DNA of 64,000 nucleotides from Elioraea thermophila (ex Habib et al. 2022) (GCF_003336755.1 NZ_QMDI01000002.1:434001-498000), one strand, 5' to 3'; positions 8,137 to 18,541 are shown, numbered from the stretch's first letter. Numbers and translations are program-made. Notes: generated by a model not told the origin, from the sequence alone.

Positions 8137-8991
8137 TCAGAGTCCGAGGATCCGCCGCGCCTGCACGAGGTGCGGGCGGTCGATCATCCGCCCCTCCAGC
8201 GACACGACACCGGCGCCGGGATCGGCCTTGAACGCGGCGACAACGGCCTCCGCCCAGGCCCTCTCCTCCGCCGTCGGGGCGAAGGCCTCCTCGATGATGG
8301 GAACCTGCGCCGGGTGGATGGCGAGCCGGCCGGCGAAGCCGAGCCGCCGCGCCTCCGCGCAGTCGCGCCGAAAGCCCTCGAGGTTGCGGGCATCGGCGTA
8401 CACGGTGTCGAGTGCGGCCACGCCGGCGGCGGCGGCGGCGATGAGGGTGAGAGAACGCGCGAGCCGATAGGGCTCGTCCCAGCTGCCGTCCTCCCGCCGG
8501 TTCGCCTTCGCGCCCAAGGCGGCGGCGAGGTCCTCGCCCCCCCAGGTGAGGGCAGCGAGGCGCGGGGCGCCGGCGTAGTCGCGCAGCGCGAACATGGCGG
8601 CAGGCGTTTCGGTCACGATCGGCAGCACCGCGATCGCCCCCTCGGCCAGCCCCTCGCGCGCCTCGAGGGCGGAGAGCGCGGCATCGAGCCGCACGAGATC
8701 CTCGCGGCCGGAACATTTCGGCAGCACGATGCCGTCGGGCCGCGCAGCGACGACGGCGGCGAGATCGGCCATGGCGAGCCCGGTGTCGAGCGCGTTGACC
8801 CGCACCCAGGCGGAAGGCCGAGGGGCGCGCGCGCGTAGCCAGGCCGCCGCCATCTCGCGCGCGTCCGGCTTGCGGTCGGGGCCGACCGAGTCCTCCAGGT
8901 CGAGGATCACCGCCCCCGCCCCGCTCTCCCCCGCACGCGCCAGTTTGCGTTCGGAATCGGCGGGGACGAAGAGCCAGGAGCGCGCGATCAT
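8137..8991 (-). CDS. CitE-like CoA ester lyase (HpcH/HpaI aldolase family)
   Basis: A 284-residue TIM-barrel protein of the CitE / malyl-CoA lyase superfamily. The N-terminus RSWLFVPADSERKLARA and the metal-site block VILDLEDSV are diagnostic, followed by WVRVNALDT, GIVLPKC, and PIVTETPAAMFAL. Near the C-terminus, GRLAIHPAQVPIIEEAF is the conserved nucleotide/CoA contact region. Family members cleave or form 3-hydroxyacyl-CoA thioesters such as malyl-CoA, methylmalyl-CoA or citramalyl-CoA. Its ATG overlaps the stop of the MaoC-like gene by 4 bp (ATGA), so hydratase and lyase are translationally coupled. That pairing matches mesaconyl-CoA hydratase plus methylmalyl-CoA lyase, or itaconyl-CoA hydratase plus citramalyl-CoA lyase. 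The exact substrate is not resolvable here. Confidence 0.85.
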   Translation of the reverse strand: MIARSWLFVPADSERKLARAGESGAGAVILDLEDSVGPDRKPDAREMAAAWLRARAPRPSAWVRVNALDTGLAMADLAAVVAARPDGIVLPKCSGREDLVRLDAALSALEAREGLAEGAIAVLPIVTETPAAMFALRDYAGAPRLAALTWGGEDLAAALGAKANRREDGSWDEPYRLARSLTLIAAAAAGVAALDTVYADARNLEGFRRDCAEARRLGFAGRLAIHPAQVPIIEEAFAPTAEERAWAEAVVAAFKADPGAGVVSLEGRMIDRPHLVQARRILGL

Positions 8992-9455
8992 GCCGAGGCC
9001 GTCTCGGCGGGGCGCTTGCGCATCAGCGCGGCACGCCGGCAGCGCGCCACCACCGTGCCGTCCTGCTTCATCGCCTCGTGCAGGAAGGTGACGATGCCCT
9101 CGCCCGGGCGGGAGCGGCTCTCGCGCACGCCGACGACGGTGGTGCGCACGCCGATCGTGTCGCCCGGGAACAGAGGCGCGGGAAACGCCACCTCCTCGAA
9201 GCCGAGATTGGCCACCGCCGTGCCGAGCGTGGTGTCGTGCACGGAAATCCCCACCATCAGCCCGAGCGTGTAGAGCGAGTTCACGATCGGCCGGCCGAAC
9301 GGCGAGGCCTTCATCGCCTCGGCATCGAGATGCAGCGCGGCCGGATTCATGGTCAACGCGCAGAACAGCACGTTGTCGGCATCCGTCACCGTGCGGCGGA
9401 TCGGATGGTCGATCACCATCCCCTCGCGGAACTCCTCGAACCACAGCCCCGGCAT
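8988..9455 (-). CDS. MaoC-like hot-dog acyl-CoA hydratase
   Basis: A 155-residue single hot-dog domain of the MaoC dehydratase family. The start FEEFREGMVIDHPIRRTVTDADN and the ALTMNPAALHLD segment carry the hydratase 2 signature (Asn-Pro then His), followed by VNSLYTLGLMVG and the FPAPLFPGDTIGV strand. Such proteins hydrate trans-enoyl-CoA or mesaconyl/itaconyl-CoA. Its start overlaps the stop of gpt by 1 bp (TGATG), and its stop overlaps the start of the CitE-like gene by 4 bp. The three genes therefore form a tight leftward operon. The partnership with the CitE-like lyase makes a hydratase-lyase module for a branched C5-C6 dicarboxyl-CoA the best inference. Confidence 0.85.
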   Translation of the reverse strand: MPGLWFEEFREGMVIDHPIRRTVTDADNVLFCALTMNPAALHLDAEAMKASPFGRPIVNSLYTLGLMVGISVHDTTLGTAVANLGFEEVAFPAPLFPGDTIGVRTTVVGVRESRSRPGEGIVTFLHEAMKQDGTVVARCRRAALMRKRPAETASA

Positions 9456-9934
9456 CAGCGCACCCCGTTCGCCTTGGCGATCGGCTGCACGAACTGCGGT
9501 TCGGTGTCCCAGGGAAACAGGATCCAGGTGTCCTGGCTCACTTCGGTGACGTAGGTGTCGACCATCGGCTTGCCGGCGGGCTTGGCGTAGACGGTGGCGA
9601 GATGCGCCTTCGGCAGCAGCTCGCGCACGGCGCGCGCGGTGGTGCCGGTGTCGACCAGATCATCGACGATCAGCCAGCCGGCGCCGTCGCCCGCCGCCGC
9701 CGGGGGTTTCGTGACGCGCGGCTCGCCGCGATCCATCTCCTCGTAGGTGACGACGCTGACGGACTCGATCAGCCGACAGTCGAGTTCGCGCGCGACGATG
9801 GCGGCGGGGATCAGCCCGCCACGGGTGATGGCGACGATGCCCCGCCAGGGGCCGAGCGGGAGGAGCTTCCAGGCGAGCGCCTTGCCGTCGCGATGCAACT
9901 GGTCCCAGGTGACGGTGTAGAACTTGCGGCTCAC
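9455..9934 (-). CDS. gpt: Xanthine(-guanine) phosphoribosyltransferase
   Basis: A 159-residue purine phosphoribosyltransferase very similar in layout to E. coli Gpt (152 residues). It transfers phosphoribose from PRPP to xanthine, guanine or hypoxanthine. Seen: [40 protein letters not shown] and the PRPP loop [17 protein letters not shown]. The start is a GTG at 9934, chosen because a good ribosome site (ggagg) lies about 7 bp upstream and the N-terminus then aligns with the family; no ATG fits. It is the first gene of an operon with the MaoC-like and CitE-like genes, an unexpected partner set for purine salvage. Confidence 0.92.
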   Translation of the reverse strand: MSRKFYTVTWDQLHRDGKALAWKLLPLGPWRGIVAITRGGLIPAAIVARELDCRLIESVSVVTYEEMDRGEPRVTKPPAAAGDGAGWLIVDDLVDTGTTARAVRELLPKAHLATVYAKPAGKPMVDTYVTEVSQDTWILFPWDTEPQFVQPIAKANGVR

Positions 9935-10046
9935 GGGCTCCCTCCGCGGCAGAGGCGGGCCTCTAGCACGCAGGCCGCGGCGGCGGGAGAGGTGTGGGGG
10001 CGGCATCGGCGTTGCGCCCCGCCCCCCGCTCCGGCATACGCTCCGC

Positions 10047-11312
10047 ATGGACGCCGCCCATCCGCTCATCGCAACGATCGGCCTCGGGCTCGTCTATGCG
10101 CTGGTCGGCGGCACGCTCGCCGCGCTGGTGCGGCTGCCGCCGATCGTCGGCTATCTCGCCGCCGGCATCATGCTGGGCCCGCACACGCCGGGCTTCGTCG
10201 GCGACCAGGCGACCGCGCTCGAACTCGCCGAGCTCGGCGTGATCCTGCTGATGTTCGGGGTGGGGCTGCACTTCTCCCCGGCCGAGCTTCTCGCCGTCCG
10301 CCGCGTCGCCCTGCCGGGCGCGATCGCCCAGATGGCGACCGCGACCGCGCTCGGCGCCGTGGTGGCGCGCCAGTGGGACTGGTCTTGGCCCGCCGCGGTG
10401 GTGTTCGGCCTCAGCCTCTCCGTCGCCTCCACGGTCGTTCTGCTGCGCGCGCTCACCGAGCGCGGCGCGCTCGCCTCCCCGCAGGGCCGCATCGCGGTGG
10501 GTTGGCTGGTCGTCGAGGACATCGTCGTCGTCGTCGCCCTCGTCCTGCTCCCCGGCGTGGCGGGCTTCCTCGGCGGCACGCCGGGCGGCCTCGCGGCGGC
10601 GAAGACGGAGGACCTCGCCTGGGCGCTCGGCCTGACGGTGGGGAAGTTCGCCCTCTTCGTCGCGCTGATGATCCCGTTCGGCCGGCGCGCCGTGCCGTGG
10701 CTGCTCGTGATGGTGGCGCACCTCAAGTCGCGCGAGCTTTTCACCCTCGCCGTGCTGAGCATGGCGATCGGCATCGCCTTCCTCTCGGCCAAGGTGTTCG
10801 GCGTCAGTTTCGCCCTCGGCGCCTTTTTCGCCGGCATGGTGATGCACGGCTCGGGGATGGCGACGCGCGCGGCCGAACAGTCGTTGCCGTTCCGCGATGC
10901 CTTCGCCGTGCTGTTCTTCGTCGCGGTCGGGATGATGTTCGACCCCGCGATCCTCATCGACGACCCGCTGGTGGTGGCAGCGACGGTCGCGATCGTCGTG
11001 CTCGGCAAGTCGGCGGCGGCGATCGCCATCCTGGTCGTGTTCCGCCAGCCTCGGCCGGTGATCTGGACGGTCGCCGCCGCCCTCGCGCAGGTCGGGGAAC
11101 TGACGCTGGTGATGGCGGATCAGGCGCTGAAACTGGGGCTACTGCCCGCAACGGGGCGCGACCTCGCCGTCGCCGCCGTGCTGATCTCGATCGCGCTCAA
11201 CCCGCTCGCCTTCCTGCTGGCGGGTCGGCTGGCCCGGCGTGGTGCGGCGGCACGCAAAGAAACGAAGGAGCCTGCAGCGGCTGCCGCAGGCTCCGTCACC
11301 TCGTCGGACTGA
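10047..11312 (+). CDS. CPA2-family cation/proton antiporter (KefB/YbaL-like, membrane domain only)
   Basis: A 421-residue integral membrane protein with about twelve hydrophobic segments. It shows [22 protein letters not shown] near residue 30, the [17 protein letters not shown] segment, and [14 protein letters not shown], all typical of monovalent cation:proton antiporter-2 proteins such as KefB, KefC and YbaL. It probably exchanges K+ or Na+ for protons at the inner membrane. Unlike KefB/C and YbaL it ends after the membrane domain without a TrkA-N (RCK) domain, so regulation by nucleotide or glutathione adducts at that domain would be absent. The last 45 bases overlap the hairpin that terminates the convergent hsp20 gene. 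Start is ATG 10047; the ribosome site is weak. Confidence 0.88.
   Translation: MDAAHPLIATIGLGLVYALVGGTLAALVRLPPIVGYLAAGIMLGPHTPGFVGDQATALELAELGVILLMFGVGLHFSPAELLAVRRVALPGAIAQMATATALGAVVARQWDWSWPAAVVFGLSLSVASTVVLLRALTERGALASPQGRIAVGWLVVEDIVVVVALVLLPGVAGFLGGTPGGLAAAKTEDLAWALGLTVGKFALFVALMIPFGRRAVPWLLVMVAHLKSRELFTLAVLSMAIGIAFLSAKVFGVSFALGAFFAGMVMHGSGMATRAAEQSLPFRDAFAVLFFVAVGMMFDPAILIDDPLVVAATVAIVVLGKSAAAIAILVVFRQPRPVIWTVAAALAQVGELTLVMADQALKLGLLPATGRDLAVAAVLISIALNPLAFLLAGRLARRGAAARKETKEPAAAAAGSVTSSD
11254..11294 (-). terminator. Terminator for the hsp20 gene, lying inside the antiporter 3' end
   Basis: A 9 bp perfect stem (11267-11275 with 11286-11294; GGAGCCTGC/GCAGGCTCC). On the minus strand it is followed immediately by the T-rich run TTCGTTTCTTT. 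This is arranged to stop leftward transcription coming from hsp20, whose stop codon is at 11329. It is embedded in the last codons of the rightward antiporter gene. Confidence 0.65.
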
Positions 11313-11328
11313 GCCGAACGGTCCCCCG

Positions 11329-11784
11329 TCAGGCGGCCGCCTTGGCCTCGGTCTCGATCACCTGGGGCGCGGCACGGCCGATCGGGATCTGCCGCGGCCG
11401 CAGGCTCTCCGGCACCACGCGCTTCAGCGCGATGTGCAGGAGTCCGTTCTCCAGGGTCGCGCCCTCCACCACGATGTGGTCGGCGAGCTCGAAGCGGCGC
11501 TCGAAGGCACGGCGGGCGATGCCGCGATGCAGGAACTGCCGCGGTTCGGCGTCCTTCGGCGCCCGGCCGGTGACGACCAGGGCGTTGTCCTTCACCGTCA
11601 CCTCGAGATCGTTCTCGCTGAAGCCCGCGACCGCCATGGTCAGCCGATACTGGTCCTCGCCGAGCTTCTCGATGTTGTAGGGCGGGTAGCCGGCATCGGC
11701 GGCGAGCGCGCTTTCCATCAGCCGGGTGAGGCGATCGAAGCCGATGGTGGCGCGGAACAGGGGGGTGAGATCGAGGGTGTTCAT
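11329..11784 (-). CDS. Small heat-shock protein, Hsp20/IbpA family
   Basis: A 151-residue small heat-shock chaperone. The N-terminal LTPLFRATIGFDRLTRLM is typical of the proteobacterial IbpA class. The alpha-crystallin domain runs from about YNIEKLGEDQYRLTMAVAGF to ENGLLHIALKRVVPE, and a short C-terminal tail has RQIPIG, a version of the I-x-I/V anchoring motif. It binds unfolding proteins in the cytoplasm during heat stress, holding them for the DnaK/ClpB system. Upstream lie a heat-shock-type promoter and a ROSE-like leader in which the ribosome site can be paired, so both transcription and translation are probably temperature-controlled. Confidence 0.93.
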   Translation of the reverse strand: MNTLDLTPLFRATIGFDRLTRLMESALAADAGYPPYNIEKLGEDQYRLTMAVAGFSENDLEVTVKDNALVVTGRAPKDAEPRQFLHRGIARRAFERRFELADHIVVEGATLENGLLHIALKRVVPESLRPRQIPIGRAAPQVIETEAKAAA

Positions 11785-11880
11785 CGTCGGTCCTCCTTCT
11801 TCGAAGCAAGGTCCGCCCGGTCAGGCTCCGCTCGGCCCGTGCGCTGCGAGCGCCGTGGTCAGCCGAAGCCTGACCAGACC
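11785..11880 (-). promoter_or_regulatory. ROSE-like RNA thermometer in the hsp20 leader
   Basis: On the minus strand the ribosome site AGGAGGA (11791-11797) lies in a hairpin whose other arm is CCTTGCT (11805-11811), folding over a short UCGA loop. The UUGCU opposite the Shine-Dalgarno sequence is the hallmark of ROSE thermometers in alphaproteobacterial hsp20 leaders. Upstream are more stems: GCGCT/AGCGC (11841-11845/11849-11853) and a 9 bp long-range pair GGTCAGGCT/AGCCTGACC (11819-11827/11867-11875). The latter competes with a local GGTCAG/CTGACC hairpin (11857-11862/11870-11875). Position, length (about 100 nt) and multi-hairpin layout fit the family. I have not computed folding energies. 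Confidence 0.72.
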
Positions 11881-11913
11881 GCCGGGGCCCCGAAGGCACC
11901 CCGACTGCCTCCG

Positions 11914-11942
11914 AAATAGGCAAGCGATGCGACGGTTTCAAC
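11914..11942 (-). promoter_or_regulatory. Heat-shock (RpoH-type) promoter for hsp20
   Basis: Read on the minus strand: GTTGAAA (11936-11942), a 15 bp spacer, then CCTATTT (11914-11920). This resembles the RpoH consensus CTTGAAA - spacer - CCTATNT of alphaproteobacteria. It would start transcription near 11906 and give a leader of about 120 nt containing the ROSE-like fold. Confidence 0.65.
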
Positions 11943-11972
11943 CCCCGGCGGCGAGCTCCGCCAGGGCCCGCT

Positions 11973-12293
11973 TCACTTCTTCTTCTTCGCGGGCTGGCCC
12001 TTGGCGGGGGCGGCCGCGGCGGCCGGCGCCTTGCCACCCTTGTTCACCGTGGCGGCGGCCTTGATGTTCATCTTGGACAGGTCGACGGCGAAGCGCTTGT
12101 TGAACTTCGAGACCTGACCGGCCGTCTCGATCACCACGCGCTGCTGCCCGGTCCAGGCCGGGTGCGACTTCGGGTCGATGTCGAGGCGCAGCGTGTCGCC
12201 GGGCTTGCCCCAGGTCGAGCGGGTGACGAAGGAGGAGCCGTCCGTCATCACGACGGTGATCTCGTGGTAGTCGGGATGGATGTCCTTCTTCAT
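11973..12293 (-). CDS. rpmE: 50S ribosomal protein L31
   Basis: A 106-residue L31 with the typical start [19 protein letters not shown], then the RSTWG block, [12 protein letters not shown] and FNKRF. It lacks the CxxC zinc cysteines of the C+ form. Its C-terminus is extended by an Ala/Lys-rich tail (ending PAKKKK), as in many alphaproteobacterial L31 proteins. It forms part of bridge B1b between the ribosomal subunits. It reads leftward, divergent from the phosphofructokinase gene, with 167 bp between them. Its 3' end lies 30 bp from the hsp20 promoter. Confidence 0.96.
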   Translation of the reverse strand: MKKDIHPDYHEITVVMTDGSSFVTRSTWGKPGDTLRLDIDPKSHPAWTGQQRVVIETAGQVSKFNKRFAVDLSKMNIKAAATVNKGGKAPAAAAAPAKGQPAKKKK

Positions 12294-12460
12294 CGGCCGC
12301 GCCCTCTCAAGGATACGCCGCGGCGATGCCGACCGCCGCGCGAGGCGGGCCCCATAGCCGAAGCGGGCGGACGGCGCAACAGCGGGGACCGTCGGCGTGG
12401 GGCGGCGGCGGCCGGCGCCAGGGTTGCATGGAGGGGCCCCGACAACGGCATGTTCAGGCG

Positions 12461-13555
12461 ATGACCACCATCAAGCGACTCGGCGTCCTCACCACCGGCG
12501 GCGATTGCGCCGGCCTCAATGCGGCCATCCGGGCCGTCACCATCCGCGCCACCCGCGGCTACGGGGCCGAGGTGCTCGGCATCCTGCAGGGCACGCTCGG
12601 CCTGATGGAGGATCCGCCGCGCGCCATCCCCCTCGATGGGCAGACCAACGACACCGCCCTGTTGCGCGCCGGCGGCACCATCCTGGGCAGCGTGAATCGC
12701 GGCAACCCGTTCCGCTTCCCGGTGGAGGGTGGCGGCGAGGAGGACCGTTCCGCCCTCGTGCTGCGCGGGGTCGAGCGGCTGGGGCTGGATGCCATCATCG
12801 GCATCGGCGGCGACGGCTCGATGCGCATCATGCATCGGCTGATGCAGGTCGGCCGCTTTCCCTTCGTCGGCATCCCGAAGACGATCGACAACGACCTCGC
12901 CGCCACCGAATACGCGATCGGCCACCACACGGCGGTGGAGGTGGCGATGGAGGCGCTCGATCGCCTGCAGCCGACGGCGGCGAGCCACAATCGGATCATG
13001 GTGCTGGAGGTGATGGGCCGGGACGCCGGTCACATCGCCCTCTCGGCCGGTGTGGCAGGGGGCGCGGACGTGATCCTGATCCCGGAGATCCCCTGGCGAG
13101 TCGAGGTGGTCGCCCGCGCGATCCTCGATCTGCGCGCGCGCGGGCGGAACTTCGCCCTCGTCGTGGTCGCCGAGGCCGTGCCGTCGCCTGAGGGCGAGAC
13201 GGTGCTCGCCGGGCCCTCGGCGGCGGGGGCGATGCCACGCCTCGGTGGCGTGGGGGCGAGGATCGCCGCCGCCCTCGAGCGCGCCACCGGAGCAGAGGCG
13301 CGCGTCACCGTGCTTGGCCACGTGCAGCGCGGCGGCTCTCCCGGCACGCTCGACCGCCTGGTTGCCTCCTCCATGGGCGTGCATGCTGTCGATCTCGCCA
13401 TGAGCGGGCGGTTCGGACGGATCGTGGTCTGGCGCGAGGGCCGGGTTGGGGATGCACCGGTGGAGACCGCCGCCCAGCCGGCCCGCCCCGTCGACCCGCA
13501 GGGCGATCTCGTTCGCGTCGCCCGAGGCTTGGGGATCTGCTTCGGCGACACCTGA
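12461..13555 (+). CDS. 6-phosphofructokinase (PFK-A superfamily)
   Basis: A 364-residue phosphofructokinase that phosphorylates fructose 6-phosphate in glycolysis. The N-terminal [18 protein letters not shown], the [15 protein letters not shown] block (116-120 GGDGS) and [14 protein letters not shown] (PKTIDND at 139-145, catalytic Asp143) are clear. The Gly in GGDG is the residue associated with ATP use, while the Lys in PKTIDND is the one usual in pyrophosphate-dependent enzymes. ATP-dependent proteins with this mixed pattern are known (group III-like), so ATP is the better guess. I chose ATG 12461 because [14 protein letters not shown] matches the family start; a longer in-frame start 33 bp upstream is possible. 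Confidence 0.88.
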   Translation: MTTIKRLGVLTTGGDCAGLNAAIRAVTIRATRGYGAEVLGILQGTLGLMEDPPRAIPLDGQTNDTALLRAGGTILGSVNRGNPFRFPVEGGGEEDRSALVLRGVERLGLDAIIGIGGDGSMRIMHRLMQVGRFPFVGIPKTIDNDLAATEYAIGHHTAVEVAMEALDRLQPTAASHNRIMVLEVMGRDAGHIALSAGVAGGADVILIPEIPWRVEVVARAILDLRARGRNFALVVVAEAVPSPEGETVLAGPSAAGAMPRLGGVGARIAAALERATGAEARVTVLGHVQRGGSPGTLDRLVASSMGVHAVDLAMSGRFGRIVVWREGRVGDAPVETAAQPARPVDPQGDLVRVARGLGICFGDT

Positions 13556-13652
13556 GGCGCCGCCGCCCCGCCGATCTTCCCCTCCGTCGCCCGCTCTCCG
13601 CCTCGTGCCCGATCCCGGCCGGCGCTGGACGGCCGCCGCGACGGAAGCCTGT

Positions 13653-14450
<798 letters not shown>

Positions 14451-14469
14451 CGCGTGCTCTCCCCTTCCC

Positions 14470-16851
14470 TCACTCGGCCGCGCGGCGCTGCCGCCCGGCC
14501 TCGATGATGCGCCAGATCTTCTGCGGGGTCGCCGGCATGTCGATGTGGCGAACGCCCCAGTCGCGCAAAGCATCGACCACCGCACCGATCACCGCCGGTG
14601 GGGCGCCGATCGCGCCGACCTCGCCGCAGCCCTTCACACCGAGCGGGTTGTGCGTGCACATCGTCACCGCCGTGCCGACGCGGATGTCGGGCAGGTCATC
14701 GGCGCGGGGCATGGTGTAGTCCATCATGCTGCCCGAGAGGAGCTGGCCCGCGTCGTCATAGACGCAGGTCTCGAGCAGGGCTTGGCCGATGCCCTGCGCC
14801 ACCCCGCCCTGCACCTGGCCCTCGACGATCATCGGGTTGATGACGCGGCCGACGTCGTCCACCGCCGTGAAGTTCACCACCTCCACCTCGCCCGTCTCCG
14901 GGTCGATCTCCACCTCGCAGATGTGGCAGCCGGCCGGGAAGGTGAAGTTCTTCGGATCGTAGAACGCGGTCTCCTCGAGCCCCGGCTCGAGCTCCTCGAT
15001 CGGATAGTTGTGCGGCACGTAGGCGGCGAGGCTGACTTCGGCGAAGGATTTCGCTCGGTCCGTGCCGGCGACACGGAACATGCCGTCCTTGAACTCGATG
15101 TCGTCCACCGAGGCCTCGAGCAGATGGGCAGCGATCCGTTTCGCCTTGGCGATGATCTTGTCGGAGGCCTTGACGATGGCGGAGCCGCCCACCGCGAGCG
15201 AGCGCGACCCATAGGTGCCCATGCCGAAGGGAACCTTGGCGGTGTCGCCGTGCACGATCTCCACCTGGCTCATCGGCACGCCGAAGCGGTCGGCGATGAG
15301 CTGGGCGAAGGTGGTCTCGTGCCCCTGGCCGTGGCTGTGCGTGCCGGTGAACACCGTGATGCTGCCGGTTGGGTTCACGCGGATGTTCGCCACCTCATAC
15401 AGACCCGCGCGTGCGCCGAGCGAGCCGACGACGGCCGAGGGCGCGATACCGCAGGCCTCGATGTAGGTGGAGATGCCGATGCCGCGCAGCTTGCCGCGTC
15501 GTGCCGCCTCGGCCCGACGCTGTTCGAAGGTATGCCAGCCGGAGGCCTGCAGCGCCTCGTCCAGCGTGCGGTGATAGTCTCCGCTGTCGTACTGCAGCGC
15601 GACCGGCGTCTGATACGGAAACGCATCCTTCGGGATGAAGTTGCGCCGGCGGATCTCCACCCGGTCCATGCCCATCTCGAGGGCAGCGATGTCGACCAGG
15701 CGCTCGAGCAGGAAGGTCGCCTCAGGCCGCCCCGCACCCCGATAGGCGTCGACGGGGACGGTGTTGGTGAAGACGGCCTTCACCTCGGCATAGATCGCGG
15801 GCGTGGTGTAAACACCCGCAAGCAGCGTGGCGTAGAGGTAGGTCGGCACGCAGGGCGCGAAGGTCGAAAGATAGGCGCCCATGTTGGCGAGCGTGCGCAC
15901 GCGAAGCGCGAGGAACCGCCCGTGCTCATCGAGGGCGAGTTCGGCGTGCGTCACGTGATCGCGCCCGTGCGCATCCGACATGAAGGATTCGGTCCGGTCG
16001 GCCGTCCATTTCACCGGCCGCTTCAGCTTGCCCGCCGCCCAGGTGACGATCGCCTCCTCGGCGTAATGATAGATCTTCGAGCCGAACCCGCCGCCGACGT
16101 CGGGCGCAACGACGCGCAGCTTGTGTTCCGGGATGTTCAGCACGAAGGCGCCCATCAACAGCCGGATGACGTGCGGGTTCTGGCTCGTCGTCCACAGCGT
16201 GTAGTCACCGGTCGCGGGATCGTATTCGCCGACCGCGCAGCGGGGCTCCATCGCGTTCGGGATCAGGCGGTTGTTGACGAGCTCGAGCCGCGCGACCTTG
16301 TGCGCCTTGGCGAAGCCCGCCTCCACGGCGGCCTTGTCGCCCAAGTGCCAATCATAGCAGACGTTGCCCGGAACATCGTCGTGGACGAGCGGCGCACCGG
16401 GCTGCAACGCCGCCTCGATGGTCGCCGCCGCCGGCAGCACCTCCCACTCGATGGTGATCCGTTCGGCCGCGTCGCGCGCCTCAGCCTTCGTCTCCGCAAT
16501 GACCACCGCCACCGGATCGCCGACATGGCGCACCTTGCCGACCGCGAGCACCGGGTGCGGCGGTTCCGCCATCGGGCTGCCGTCCTTGTTCTTCACCTGC
16601 CAGCCGCACGGCAGCCCACCGACCTTGTCGGCGGCCATGTCCGCCCCGGTGAAGACCGCCAGCACGCCCGGGGCAGCGCGTGCGCGGGTCGTGTCGATGG
16701 CACGGATCCGCGCATGCGCATGCGGGCTGCGCAGGATCACCGCATAGGTCTGATTGGGTCGGTTGATGTCGTCGGTGTAGGTGCCGCGCCCGGAGAGGAA
16801 GCGGAGGTCCTCACGCCTCCGCACACTCGCGCCAATGCCCTCGAAGCCCAT
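14470..16851 (-). CDS. Form II CO dehydrogenase-like molybdopterin large subunit (CoxL-like)
   Basis: A 793-residue molybdopterin-binding subunit of the xanthine oxidase family. The start [24 protein letters not shown] is standard for CoxL proteins; [20 protein letters not shown] binds cofactor, and the catalytic Glu is in [17 protein letters not shown] near residue 742. The active-site loop near residue 370 reads AYRGAGRPE. True (form I) CO dehydrogenases carry AYRCSFR, whose Cys binds copper; form II has the glycine-rich version seen here. CO oxidation by form II enzymes is doubtful, and members may hydroxylate other aldehydes or heterocycles. The gene sits between the S and M genes, as expected for this heterotrimer. 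Confidence 0.92.
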   Translation of the reverse strand: MGFEGIGASVRRREDLRFLSGRGTYTDDINRPNQTYAVILRSPHAHARIRAIDTTRARAAPGVLAVFTGADMAADKVGGLPCGWQVKNKDGSPMAEPPHPVLAVGKVRHVGDPVAVVIAETKAEARDAAERITIEWEVLPAAATIEAALQPGAPLVHDDVPGNVCYDWHLGDKAAVEAGFAKAHKVARLELVNNRLIPNAMEPRCAVGEYDPATGDYTLWTTSQNPHVIRLLMGAFVLNIPEHKLRVVAPDVGGGFGSKIYHYAEEAIVTWAAGKLKRPVKWTADRTESFMSDAHGRDHVTHAELALDEHGRFLALRVRTLANMGAYLSTFAPCVPTYLYATLLAGVYTTPAIYAEVKAVFTNTVPVDAYRGAGRPEATFLLERLVDIAALEMGMDRVEIRRRNFIPKDAFPYQTPVALQYDSGDYHRTLDEALQASGWHTFEQRRAEAARRGKLRGIGISTYIEACGIAPSAVVGSLGARAGLYEVANIRVNPTGSITVFTGTHSHGQGHETTFAQLIADRFGVPMSQVEIVHGDTAKVPFGMGTYGSRSLAVGGSAIVKASDKIIAKAKRIAAHLLEASVDDIEFKDGMFRVAGTDRAKSFAEVSLAAYVPHNYPIEELEPGLEETAFYDPKNFTFPAGCHICEVEIDPETGEVEVVNFTAVDDVGRVINPMIVEGQVQGGVAQGIGQALLETCVYDDAGQLLSGSMMDYTMPRADDLPDIRVGTAVTMCTHNPLGVKGCGEVGAIGAPPAVIGAVVDALRDWGVRHIDMPATPQKIWRIIEAGRQRRAAE

Positions 16852-16943
16852 GGACGGTCTCCCTCGGTTCTTTCATGACAGCGTCGATCGCGCCGCCTTC
16901 CGTCGTTGTTGGCGCGCCCCGCGAGCGCGCGGCATGCGGCCCC

Positions 16944-17447
16944 TCACTCGGCCGCGCGCGGAAGTTCCTTCGCCTTGCCGTGCATCACCACCTGGGCGGC
17001 GGCGATGGCGCGGACGATGTTGTGGTAGCCCGTGCAGCGGCAGAGATTGCCCTCGAGCCCCTCGCGGATTTCGCGGTCGGACAGGCCTTGCGGGTTGCGC
17101 TGCACGAGATCGATCGCACTCATCACCATGCCGGGCGTGCAGAAGCCGCATTGCAGGGCGTGATACTCGCGGAACGCCTCCTGCATCGGATGCAGGGTGC
17201 CGTCCGGTGAGGCGAGCCCCTCGATGGTCAGCACCTCGGCGCCCTCGCACTGCACCGCGAGGATGGTGCACGACTTCACGGACGCCCCGTTCACATGAAC
17301 CACGCAGGCCCCGCACTGGCTCGTGTCGCAGCCGACATGAGTGCCGGTGAGACGGAGCTGCTCGCGCAGCATCTCGACGAGCAGCGTGCGGTTCTCCACC
17401 TCGACGGTGACAGGCTTGCCGTTGACGGTCAGCGAGACCTTCGGCAT
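16944..17447 (-). CDS. CO dehydrogenase-like small (2Fe-2S) subunit, CoxS type
   Basis: A 167-residue iron-sulfur subunit. The plant-type ferredoxin cluster is bound by [18 protein letters not shown] and a later Cys in VKSCT; the second cluster domain has [11 protein letters not shown] and [12 protein letters not shown], all typical. It passes electrons from the molybdenum site to the flavin subunit. It is the first gene of the leftward S-L-M set and lies 87 bp downstream of the oppF-like gene, so the set could be read from its own promoter or from the long upstream transport operon. The 92 bp between it and the large-subunit gene show no special feature. Confidence 0.94.
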   Translation of the reverse strand: MPKVSLTVNGKPVTVEVENRTLLVEMLREQLRLTGTHVGCDTSQCGACVVHVNGASVKSCTILAVQCEGAEVLTIEGLASPDGTLHPMQEAFREYHALQCGFCTPGMVMSAIDLVQRNPQGLSDREIREGLEGNLCRCTGYHNIVRAIAAAQVVMHGKAKELPRAAE

Positions 17448-17534
17448 GCGGCGTCTCCCTTCTTCGCTGTCGCGGCCCTCGCGCCTCGGCCGCCTTCCGT
17501 TGGGCGCGAGTGTCGCCAGCGGGGGGGAGCGGCG

Positions 17535-18541
17535 TCAAGCGGCCTGCGCGAGGCCACGCGGGTCGTGCAGGTGGCAGGCGGCCACGTGACCCGGCCCGAC
17601 CGCGCGCAAGGGCGGTTCCTCGACCCGGCAGCGGTCGAAGGCGCGCGGGCAACGGGTATGGAAACGGCAGCCGGGGGGCGGGCGAATGGGGCTCGGCACG
17701 TCGCCCGACAGGATGATGCGGTTGCGCTTCGCGGTCGGATCCGGCACCGGAACGGCCGAAAGCAGCGCCTCCGTGTAGGGGTGTTTCGGCGCGGAGAACA
17801 GCGTGCGCTTGTCGGCGATCTCGACGATCTTGCCCAAGTACATCACCGCGACCCGATGAGTGAGATGCTCGACGATCGCCAGGTCGTGGCTGATGAACAG
17901 GAGCGAGAGGCCGAGTTCGCGCTGAAGGTCGGACAGCAGGTTCACGATCTGCGCCTTCACCGAGACGTCGAGGGCGGAGACGGCCTCGTCGCAGATGATC
18001 AAATCCGCCCCCGGGGCGAGCGCGCGGGCGATGCCGATCCGCTGCCGCTGACCGCCGGAGAATTCGTGGGGGAAGCGGTTCATCGCATCGCGCGGCAGGC
18101 GCACCTTGTCCAAGAGGTCGGCGATGCGGTCGTCGAGTTCGGAGCGTGATGTCGCCAAGCCGAAATTGGTGATCGGCTCGGCCAGGATGTCGCGCACCTT
18201 CAGCCTCGGGTTGAGCGAGGAGAACGGGTCCTGGAACACGACCTGCATCCGCCGCCGCAGTGGCCTCAGCCGGCCCGGCGAGAGGTCGTCGATGCGCACG
18301 CCGTCGAGCAGCACCTGGCCTGCCGTCGGTTCCAGGAGCCGCAGCACGGTGCGCCCCACCGTGGATTTGCCGCACCCCGATTCACCCACGAGCGAGAGCG
18401 TCTCGCCGCGCGCGATGGAGAACGACACGCCGTCGACGGCGTAGACGTAGCCGGTGATGCCGGAGAAGAAGCCGGCCCGGATCGGGAAGTGCTTCTTGAG
18501 GTCGTTGACCTCGAGCAGCGGTCGCGAGGCGGTGGTGGCGC

